64,000 nt of DNA, from contig NW_025408668.1 of assembly GCF_020360975.1 (NCBI RefSeq), positions 8,246,001-8,310,000 on the forward strand. The letters are read 5' to 3'. The DNA comes from Hirsutella rhossiliensis. Its lineage: Eukaryota > Ascomycota > Sordariomycetes > Hypocreales > Ophiocordycipitaceae. A program made the position numbers and the translations under genes. The notes under the pieces were generated by a model. That model searched no databases. It had not been told where the DNA came from and saw only the letters and a program-made list of their open reading frames with translations. Numbering within the stretch: position 1 is the first letter of the stretch; the number at the start of each line of letters is the position of its first letter. This document shows, in pieces, positions 55,814 to 64,000 of this stretch.

Positions 55814-57490
55814 ATGGCGTCCAAGGTCGATGCTCGGCTCTTGAAGTCGACCAAGTTCCCCTCCGAGTTCAATCAAAAGGTGGACACGGAAAAGGTCAAC
55901 CTGCCCGTCATGAAAAAGTTTGTCCTCCCTACTGACGCGACTGCCTTTTGCCGCTCATGCCCACCCGCTGACCATTTCTGTTGCAGATGGATTGCGAAGA
56001 GAATCTGCGAGATTCTCGGAAGCGAGGACGACGTCTTGATTGAGCTGTGCTGCAACCTCATTGAAGGTTCACGATATGTATGTTTCCCTCGACAGTCTGC
56101 ACCCGCTCCTCAGGCTAGACACCACTAACCCACCGGTACCAGCCCGATATAAAGTCAGTGCAGATTCAGATCACTGGCTTTCTCGACAAAGACACCGCTC
56201 CATTCTGCAAGGATCTCTGGAACCTACTGCTGAGTGCCCAAAGTAGTTCTCAGGGCGTGCCAAAGGAGCTGCTTGAGGCCAAGAAGCTTGAGCTCATGCA
56301 AGGAAAGGTATGTTGATGTTCGATTCCAGCGTACGGGCTCTGCTCACATCTGGCTTCCTAGATGGACGCCGACCGGGAAAACACGCGCCGCGGCTGTGGA
56401 CCTCAAGACTCGAAAGAAGGAGAACGCCGAGACTCGAGACAAGTTGGAGATTCCTGGCACGCACAGGGACGGCGAGGAGATCGTGCCTTTGGCAATCGAA
56501 ATAGAGGCGGGTCTGGTCGCACGGTGCAGCGGTCGCCTTCTCCCATGCCTCGAGGACGCGGAGCGCGTGACTCGTACGGCCGCGACAGCTACGTTCCCCA
56601 GCCAAGACGGGGACGCGATCAAGTGTTGCGACGCCGCCGTGATCGGTCTCCATCTGATTCCCCGTCTCGGTCCCGCTCGCGCAGCCGGAGCCCGTCCAGA
56701 GGCAGCTCGCATTCGCCGACTCCCCCAAGACGCAGGCCCTCACCAGCTCGACCCCAATATTCCCGAAAGAGAAGCAGGTCTCCCCGTCCCGATTCTCAGT
56801 ATCAGCGACGTGGCTACGATGCTCGCGATCGGCGCTACGCGCGTGGAAATCCACGCTCCAGCACTCCCGATACCTCGCCAGCTGCGAAGCGAAGACGACG
56901 TTCTCGATCGCGAAGCTCGTCGGTGGAACGGCATCGACGAGACTCTTCCTCACTGTCTCGCACCCAGCATAACCGAAGAGACCGTCGCGGCCGTAGTCAC
57001 AGCCGCAGCCTCAGTCGCAGCCTCAGTGATAGCCTCAGTCGCAGCCGCAGCCGCAGCCGCAGCTCCAGCCGGTACTCGCCTCGCAACCGTCGAGGGGACT
57101 CAATGGCAGAGAGGCGTCGAAAGAGACGTTATAGCAGCTCATCTGGAGATTACTCTGACCATCAGCGTGGACGAGGACGTTACAGAGGTCGACGCCGAGG
57201 AGGTGGTGGATTCCGAGGCGGCAGAGGAGACTCTACTGGCCGGAGGCGTAACAGTTCATCCGAGTTTTCACTCTCACCCATTCTTGGCCAAACCGCTGAT
57301 GTTTTGGAAGATGAACCTCGTGCCGCTTCTTCGAAGCCGATCGTGTCCATTGAGAAAGACGACGAAGAGGTGGGTGCCTCGTAAGCGACGGAGGCATGAG
57401 TGATGGCTTTTTCAGGGCTCGACACTGACCGACGGGGAGGCGCAGAACAAGAAGCCTCTACAAAACGAAAACTTGCTCGAGGAGAACTAG
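55814..57490 (+). CDS. PWI-domain SR-type splicing protein (SRRM1-like)
   Basis: Five-exon model, 470 residues: 55814-55917, 55987-56077, 56143-56307, 56362-57369, 57446-57490. The PWI domain (about 27-115) reads TEKVNLPVMKKWIAKRICE, DDVLIELCCNLIEGSRYP, IQITGFLDKDTAPFCKDLW and LLLSAQSSSQGVPKELLEAKK. PWI domains bind nucleic acid and sit N-terminal to SR repeats in SRRM1-type splicing coactivators. The rest is Arg/Ser-rich (SRSRSRSRSPSR; SRSLSRSLSDSLSRSRS) with RGG-type repeats near the end (RGRRRGGGGFRGGRGD). The final intron is optional in appearance: reading through ends ten residues earlier (VGAS), splicing adds a short tail ending LLEEN. A second frame of exon 4 is also open but is a composition artefact. 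Confidence 0.85.
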
Positions 57491-57959
57491 CTAGAGATGA
57501 AGTTAAGAGAGCACCACTGTGAGTCCACAAAGCACCAGTGTGACGTTGGAGCTGGCTTCGAGCGTCGCCGTTTTGGGAGGTCTCGATAATACTAGGGCAA
57601 TGGCAGTCGGGGGTGCTTGATACCTCGTGAGGTGAGGAGCGGAGCGGACCACGCAAGGATCATTCGGCCAGAGGTCACCGAGTTTATATCCGGAAGTCTT
57701 GCTCTGCACGCAAGGAACATCCCTCTCGGGTGTTCGGTACACGTCTCCTACCCGGTTTCTGGGCACGCGATGGAGGCGCCCATCCTCCGCATTGATCTAA
57801 TGTATAAAAAGATATTTCAGTTATTAGTTGTCTAGCGATACCAAGAAAGTCCGTCCGAAGCGTTCGAGGCACATAGAGTCAGTGAAACAGCCCTAGGCAC
57901 GTTGTTCAGGGCTTGGTTTGCTGAAGAGTGCCTGGGCTTGTGTGCCACTCATCAAATCT
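57491..57959. other. Intergenic region
   Basis: The gap lies between the PWI gene and the phosphotransferase relic. I see no gene. Confidence 0.45.
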
Positions 57960-58786
57960 CGATGCCTCTTGCATCGCTGCAGCCCGAGAGAGCTCCCCAG
58001 CCAGGTGTTGCTGCTTGGTAGAGACGTGATTGAGGTTATCAGTTCCAGGATGAACACATTCAGTGAGCAAAAAAGTGCTGTTGGCCGAGTTGAGGTTTGG
58101 TATTGACCAAATCCAATCTATACCTGGGCTGGTAGAGGCCTTTGACTCGGCAGCCGAGTATGTCGAAGCCGGGCTAGCAAGGACATGTTTCCCTAACCCG
58201 ATGGTACATTCCAGGAGGACGCCCAAGAACCTGACGGAAGATGCCCTGTCATCAATACGCGAGTTCCCGGCTCAGTTTGCACTGCTGGCTCGACGACCCC
58301 TCTTGCAGACCGATCCCTTTCCACTCATCCACACCGACTTTGTACGGAAGCAACATCATCATTGATTCAGAGTAAGCCATTCTCTCCATCATAGACTGGG
58401 AGAAAGCCATCATTGTGCCATGGGGAGTCATGGAGATTGTCAAGGATCTGTCCATAGTTCCGCCAGGGATGGACGGCCCGTTGTATTGCGAGACTGGCTA
58501 AACAAGGCTCAAGTGGAATGATCAGCGCAAAAAAATCGCTCTGGTCAAGGGTAAAAGGCCGAGACTCCAGGCTCTTGGAAGTACTCGGGAAGGAGGTTAT
58601 GCAGTATTTGGCCCCGGTGATCTGGCTATACCTTGACGGACGAGTTGGCCTGCATCACAGAGTGTTGGAAGAGCTGAAGCAGGCTCTGAACTCATGTATT
58701 GGCTGGTATTGCTCACGTAACACTTTTAGAAACTCAGCTGAAAGAAGGCATTCTCTGAAGAACAGCGGAGTGCTTCGGCCTTAAAT
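57960..58786 (+). pseudogene. Decayed APH-family phosphotransferase relic
   Basis: The plus strand carries C-terminal pieces of a fungal APH/choline-kinase-like protein in two frames. First frame: LAELRFGIDQIQSIPG, YVEAGLARTCFPNP, IREFPAQFALLARRPL and FPLIHTDF (start of the catalytic HxDxxxxN loop). After a one-base shift at about 58343: GSNIIIDSE, a stop, AILSIIDWEKAIIVPWGVME (metal-binding IIDWE), then VPPGMDG and another stop at 58500. Possible tail remains run to about 58786. The N-terminal lobe is not recognisable. No functional protein can be made. The left boundary is approximate. Confidence 0.65.
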
Positions 58787-59066
58787 CTGTGCCGTCAACT
58801 CTCGTAGGCTGTTGGAGCTATCTAAGTTAGTGGTGGCTCTTTAGTGGAGAGGCACTAGCGGCGCAATATGCTTGCACTGCTGTGGAGAACTCCTGAGCCC
58901 TCTGATTGGTCAGAAGCGGCTTGTCAAGGTTGACCATTTGCAGCCTCGGCAACAACCAAAGCCTCGCCTCATCAAAAGACGCGTGACCCGTCATCGACAA
59001 ACAAGGCAAGGTTCTCGTGCACAACCACGACGATAGCTTGGGGAACCCATATCGAGGCACATACGC

Positions 59067-59736
59067 ATGGCAGACGGAAAACAGGGCAATGCCGCCGGCG
59101 CGCCGCCAACCATGGCCGAGTACAAGAAAGCACAGGCGCGCGTGCGCGAGCTGGTCGAACGGCGTCGGACGCAGGAGAGGCGGCTTGTGAGTCTATTTCG
59201 CGAGGGAGACCAAGAAACTGGGGCACAAACAAGTGGCATGTGCTGACGCGACGGATGCTGGCGCAGGCGCAAATGGAAGAGAGCATCGCCCACAAGGAGT
59301 CGGCGTACCTAGACAGCAACCCGGCCGGAAATATCATCACGGGCTTCGACAACTACATGAAGGGCACCAGCGGCGCGGCTGCCCAGAGGCGCAAGGCGGG
59401 CTCCCTGGACCAGAATCGCGTGTTTTCGCGTTCCTCCATTTCCTACAGACCCAACAATGCGGCAAGTCTCTCCCTCTCCCTCTCCCAGAAACGAACATGC
59501 TGACCTGATTGATACATCAGGACTCGTCGACACCCGGAGCATCGACGCCCGCATCGCACGCGCCAACGCCGCTCTCGGCTTCCTTCCGCGACAGCGGGTC
59601 CGTGGCGCATCCGACGCCGACGCCGGCAACGGGCAACAAGAGCGCCAACAAGTCGAAGAAGAAAGAGGCCGAGGAGAGCGAGGGAGACTCGCAGTCCAAC
59701 AAGAAGCGGACCAACTTCGGGGCGTCGCGCAAGTAA
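59067..59736 (+). CDS. EAF6: NuA4 histone acetyltransferase subunit Eaf6
   Basis: Three-exon model, 176 residues: 59067-59186, 59267-59461, 59521-59736. It has the Eaf6 core MAEYKKAQARVRELVERRR, then AQMEESIAHKESAYLD and NPAGNIITGFDNYMKG, followed by RRKAGSLDQNRVFSRSSISY. A Ser/Thr/Pro tail and a basic Lys-rich end (NKSKKKEAEESEG) follow. The heptad-like helix (about 17-60) dimerises with other HAT subunits in NuA4 and related complexes. The second intron has a GC donor (GCG|GCAAGT at 59462), a CTGAC branch site and an ATCAG acceptor; both flanking frames are phase 0 and no GT alternative keeps the frame as well. Confidence 0.9.
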
Positions 59737-60619
59737 CGAGAGATTTCGGCCAGGCCGCGCAACGAAATACTCGACTCGGTCTTTTCTGGTCCATGTGCGT
59801 GTACTTGCGCATCATTCGACAGCATGCTTGGACGAGGCGTTGACGGGTTGGCGTTGTACTCTGGGGACACAAATGCATGGTTGGGAACCACGACGGTTGT
59901 GATTTACAGGCTGTTTTACAAGGACGCAGCTTGTGCCTTGGGCAAATGGCGTTGAGGGAAAGGCGATTGCGTTTTTGGAGGAATAAACGTTGCAGCACTT
60001 GCTCCAGTCTCGGATGATGTGTTTGTCTCTCAGCCTCCAGCTGAGGTTGCTTTTTGCATATTCGACCTAGCATTTTATATCATTAATTTGGGATTCTAAT
60101 GCACGGGCGGCTGACGCCGTCATACCAGCCCGTGGAAAGGACGTGGACCACGAGCTTGATGGTCAATTATGCAGGCGGAGTGGTCTTGGGTCGAGCCGTT
60201 GAGTCCCTCACTTAGAAACGGCTTCGAGTGCGGGGATCTCCATACCCCAGTACTCCGTACATAACGTTAATTACTACGTCGCTGCATGCAGATACCGCGT
60301 CGTCTGCGGGGCGACAGAAGCAACGGCAAGTAGAGCCTAAAGCCCCTGAAGTACCTATCTTGCGAGTAAGTATGTACCTAGATAGGCAGGTTGGTACCAA
60401 GGAAAGGTAGGTAAGTAAGGGTAGGTAATTAATTACCTAGGTACTAGGTTATGGTAGGTACGAGCTTCTACCAAACAGGTAGGTAGGCATGTACTCCTTC
60501 CAACCGACCTCGCAGAGGTACTGCATGCACATATCTGGTAACATCGCACTGCGGAGAAGACGAGAACAAGCATCATCCATCTTTCGCCCTCCCCCGTCAT
60601 ACCGAACCGGTCTATCGCC
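59737..60619. other. Intergenic region with palindromic GTACC/TAGGTA words
   Basis: This is the promoter region of the peptidase gene. Between 60345 and 60490 there are many copies of TACCTA/TAGGTA and GGTACC-like words (listed separately). I see no gene. Confidence 0.5.
60345..60490. repeat. Cluster of TAGGTA/TACCTA words
   Basis: Dense, irregular copies of TACCTA, TAGGTA, GGTACC and AATTAATTACC occur within about 145 bases, 130 bases upstream of the peptidase ATG. Such clusters recur in intergenic DNA of related fungi; a second, smaller one is at 55361-55446. Confidence 0.6.
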
Positions 60620-63063
60620 ATGACCATCAAGGCCGCCCACTTCACCCCCGAGGTGCTCCTCTCGGCCCCGCGCCGATCCGCCGGAGTCCCCAATTCCACC
60701 GGCGAGCTGGTGCTCTACACTGTACGTACGCCACGGGTTTGGTCCCGGGCAAGAGCCGAAAAGAATTGCTTCTTCTTCAAGTGCTCGAGATGAAGAGTGA
60801 CAGGCTAACAGTGTCCAGGTGTCGTCATACTCGTTCGAGACGCACTCCAGATCGTCCTCTATCCGCGTCTTGAATATCGACCACGGCTCGTCTCATGTCA
60901 TCTCCGAGGATCCGGCAGCCAGCGACCCCGTCTGGATATCCGAGAAAGACGTCTTGTACTTCAAGGTCGGCGACAAGGAATGCACCACTCTCTGGTCCCA
61001 GCATGTCGCCGACGCTTCCGAGTGAGTTTCTCTCCTCTCCCCTCCCTCTGCCTGCTATTTGCACATCCATTAACGAGAAAAAGACCTCGCCTGGTCCACT
61101 GCGTCACGGGCAACCTTGCTAGCCCCAAGGTCAAGCAATTGTCAGACGGCAAGGTTGCCTTGTGTTGCGGCGCCCTGACGACGCCCAAGGGAGAAATGTA
61201 CTGGCCGCCGGCAGAGTCCAAGACTCTCTCGACTGCCAAGATCTACTCGTCGCTCTTTGTCCGCCATTGGGACGCGTGGGAGACAGACAACAAGAGCTCG
61301 CTTTGGTACGGTCAGCTCGCCAAGGTGGACGGCAAGTGGACGCTCGAAGGCCCCGGTCTCACGAATCTGCTCGCCGGCACCCCCTTGGTCTCCCCCGTGC
61401 CCCCCTTCGGCGGCACCGGCGACTTTGACATTGCCAGCGACGCCATCTGTTTCGTCGCCAAGGACCCGGAGCTGGATCCCGCCACCCACACCAAAACGGA
61501 CCTCTACTATGTCCCCATCAATTCCTTCACCCGCGTGCCTGCGGCCCCCCCGTCCATGGTCAAGACGGGCAAGCTCCGCGGATACTCAGTCGCCCCAGCT
61601 TTCTCCAGGGATGGAAAGCAGATCGCCTTCGCCAGGATGAAGAACGACCGGTATGAGTCCGACAAGGCGAGACTCCTCCTCATCCCCGACGTCAAAGACC
61701 TGACCAACGTCCAAGAGTTCTACGAATCCCAAGACGGCAACGGCGGTTGGGATCGCAACCCGGAGTCCATCACCTGGAGCCACGACGCCAAGGAGCTGTT
61801 TGTCGCGGCGGAAATGCATGGCCGCGCCAAGCTCTGGAAGCTGCCCTCGACTCCCCTTGAAGCCAAGCACCCGCCCGAGGCAATCCACGAAGATGGCTCC
61901 GTCACATTTGCCAACCTCCTCGGGGATGGCCCTTCGCTCCTCATCACCACCAGGTCTCTGGTCGAGAGCTCAAACTACTCCATCCTCGACCCCTCCGCCA
62001 AAAAAGTAATCGAGGTTTCGTCCATCTCCAAGCACGGCAAGTCGTACGGTCTATGTAAGTCGCAGCGCGACGAAATCTGGTATCCAGGCTCGGCCGGCTA
62101 CGACAATCATGCGCTCGTCGTCAAGCCGTCAAGTTTTGATGCTTCGAAAAAGTATCCCCTCGCCTTCCTGATTCACGGCGGTCCTCAATCGGCCTGGACA
62201 GACGACTGGAGTACCCGCTGGAATCCCGCGATCTTTGCTGAACAAGGCTATGTAGTCGTATGCCCCAACCCGACGGGCAGCACAGGCTATGGCCAGCAGC
62301 ATGTCGATGCCATCACGTGCAACTGGGGCGGCAGCCCATATGAGGACCTCGTCAAGTGCTTTGAGTACCTGGAAAAGGAGGTTGACTACATTGACACGTC
62401 GCGTGCCGTTGCCTTGGGAGCCTCGTACGGCGGCTATATGATCAGTGAGTTGGACTCGATGCGACTGTTCCCCTTGTCTCCTTACCTCTCTTGGTCCACT
62501 TCTCTGAAAGGACGAAACAAGACATCGGACGGCTGACGACATGGCAGACTGGATTCAGGGCCATGAGTTGGGGCGAAAGTTCAAGGCCCTGGTCTGCCAC
62601 GACGGGGTCTTTTCGACGCAAAATCAGTGGTCGACTGAAGAGCTATTCTTCCCGATGCATGATTTCGGCGGTACGCTCTGGGAGAACCGGGATAACTACG
62701 CCAAATGGGATCCATCGCTACACCTTCACAACTGGGAAACGCCACAGCTGGTGAGTTGGCAGCCTGTCGACGTGGTGTCAGGCGAGGCTGATGGTATTCG
62801 CAGTTGATCCACAACGAACTGGACTACCGTCTGCCCATCTCTGAAGGCTTGGCCATGTTCAATGTTTTGCAGGTGCGAAATGTGCCTAGCAAGCTCGTGG
62901 TCTTTCCGGATGAGAACCATGTAAGTCACGGTGGCGGGCGGGGCTGTCCGATACACGCTGACTGACACCATGTTAGTGGGTTACCAAACCCGAAAACTCG
63001 TTGGTATGGCATAGGGAGGTTCTCAACTGGATCAACAAGTACAGCGGCGTTGCCGATGAGTGA
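60620..63063 (+). CDS. Dipeptidyl-peptidase 5-like / S9 family serine peptidase
   Basis: Six-exon model, 690 residues: 60620-60721, 60819-61021, 61084-62444, 62548-62750, 62804-62920, 62977-63063. The N-terminal part is a beta-propeller-like region with strands such as DPVWISEKDVLYF and APAFSRDGKQIAFAR. The C-terminal alpha/beta hydrolase holds FLIHGGPQSAWTDDWS, NPTGSTGYGQ and the nucleophile motif GASYGGYM with Ser549; Asp630 (HNELDYRLP) and His662 (FPDENH) complete the triad. This is the S9C DPP5/acylaminoacyl-peptidase type that releases dipeptides from the N-terminus. The known secreted fungal DPP5 enzymes start with a signal peptide; here MTIKAAHFTPEVLLSAPRRS shows none, so an intracellular role is likely. 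Confidence 0.93.
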
Positions 63064-63610
63064 GCCCGTGGGGGATAGAGGAGCAGCAGTGAGCAAACGA
63101 TGGTCACTGTAGTCCCTGGCAGACCGAAGTGTGATGTCTGTTTGGAATAGCGAATAAAGGCAGGCAGCGAGAATTTGAAAAGCTTGTTTCGTGCCTGAAC
63201 TGGCTCATCATGTACGAGGCAAGGGGAATGATGTTGAAGTCAAGAAGTCAAGTGTATAGCGCACACGGCAGGATAGAATGATCCGTGCGAAGAGAAATAT
63301 TGGATTATATGCACTGTGCAACTCCAGCTTTCCTCGCGCTGATCTCGCTCGGTGTGAGGCTACAAAACTCTTAGGTACTGTGCAAAGTACAAAGAACACT
63401 GTACCAGGGCAAAGGCAACACCCACCTCCACAAACATTCAGCGTCAACCATCCACACACACACGCGTCATCATGGGCTGCGCGCACAAACTGCGAGCCCT
63501 CCAATGAAGCCGACGGTCTCGGTCCGAAGCAGCAGCGCCACCAGGCCAACTCAGCACATCACCAAAACTGCGCCCCCCGAGCCGTACGACCTGCATCGTG
63601 CCTCTGCAGC
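63064..63610. other. Intergenic region
   Basis: The gap lies between the peptidase gene and the last gene, on the same strand. I see no RNA gene or repeat. Confidence 0.5.
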
Positions 63611-64000
63611 ATGGCTGGCCAGCCCGCCATATTCCACGCCCTGCTGCGGCCGTCGATCCTGCAGATGCTGCGAGCGACAGGCTACCACTCCACAAAGGGC
63701 GCCGTGCTCGACTCGCTAACCGACCTGGCGGCACGGTACCTGTCGGTGCTGTGCGAGAGGACGGCGGCGCACGCCATCCACAACCACGGCGACGCGGGCG
63801 ACTACGGCGTCGTCGACATCCGGCTCGCGCTCCAGGACGCCGGCGCGCTGCTGCCGGAGAGGGCGGCGACGGAGCAGGCGTGGAGGGGCGACGAGGACTT
63901 GCGCGGCATCGACGACTTTCTCAAGTGGTTCTCGGGCCCGCGCATGAAGGAGCTCATGGACATGGGGCGGGGTGACGGCGAGATTGATGCGACTGATTAT
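63611..64000 (+). CDS. TFIID subunit TAF3/TAF8-like, N-terminal part (cut by window end)
   Basis: ATG at 63611; 130 codons are open to the window edge. The N-terminus is a bromodomain-associated (BTP) histone fold: FHALLRPSILQMLRATGYHS, VLDSLTDLAARYLSVLCER, GDYGVVDIRLALQDAGALLP, then DDFLKWFSGPRMKELMDMG. This is the fold used by TAF3 and TAF8 to pair with TAF10 in TFIID. Which of the two it is depends on the missing C-terminal part (a PHD finger would indicate metazoan-type TAF3; fungal forms vary). No intron is needed so far. Confidence 0.8.
   Translation, partial: MAGQPAIFHALLRPSILQMLRATGYHSTKGAVLDSLTDLAARYLSVLCERTAAHAIHNHGDAGDYGVVDIRLALQDAGALLPERAATEQAWRGDEDLRGIDDFLKWFSGPRMKELMDMGRGDGEIDATDY

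Overview
The window looks like chromosomal DNA of a filamentous ascomycete (Pezizomycotina, most likely Sordariomycetes/Hypocreales). It is GC-rich. Genes are broken by short introns (about 50-150 nt) with GT/GC...AG ends and CTGAC/CTAAC-like branch points. The conserved genes are fungal: ATP1 with a mitochondrial presequence, uL5, SmB, Ran, Nas2, Eaf6 and Clr5- and PTPA-type proteins. The order or species cannot be fixed from the sequence alone. Exon boundaries were worked out by hand from reading-frame continuity, splice sites and family motifs.

Layout: (a) 1-10 kb: a small proline-rich RS protein (+), a nine-exon CorA-like membrane protein (-) and a BTB protein (-). (b) 10-19 kb: thioredoxin/PITH protein (+), Clr5-domain protein (+), J-domain protein (+), SmB (-) divergent from ribosomal protein uL5 (+). 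(c) 19-25.4 kb: a fungal-specific protein, an AT-rich relic with a RIP-like signature, F1 ATP synthase alpha and NAD(P)HX dehydratase. (d) 25.4-31 kb: nearly 6 kb with no gene I can support, holding a long GT microsatellite. (e) 31-45 kb: two uncharacterised fungal proteins, PTPA divergent from exosome Rrp46, and NAD kinase. (f) 45-47 kb: a homeobox factor (-). (g) 48.7-51.5 kb: a 2.8 kb pogo/Fot1-like transposon with perfect 101 bp terminal inverted repeats, TA target duplications and a transposase broken by several frameshifts. (h) 52-64 kb: Ran (-), proteasome chaperone Nas2 (-) divergent from a PWI/SR splicing protein (+), a broken APH-type phosphotransferase relic, NuA4 subunit Eaf6 (+), a dipeptidyl-peptidase-5-like serine peptidase (+), and the 5' part of a TFIID TAF3/TAF8-like gene that runs off the end.

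Most genes are housekeeping functions (RNA processing, translation, proteasome assembly, respiration, NAD(P) metabolism, chromatin) and do not form one pathway. I found no secondary-metabolite cluster, CRISPR array, rRNA or tRNA. The most unusual signals are the transposon's ends (hairpin plus doubled 19-mer inside a perfect TIR) against its decayed coding region, three GC-AG introns among about 56 modelled, a 9-nt micro-exon in SmB, an array of ACGTCA sites before the first gene, and the APH relic.
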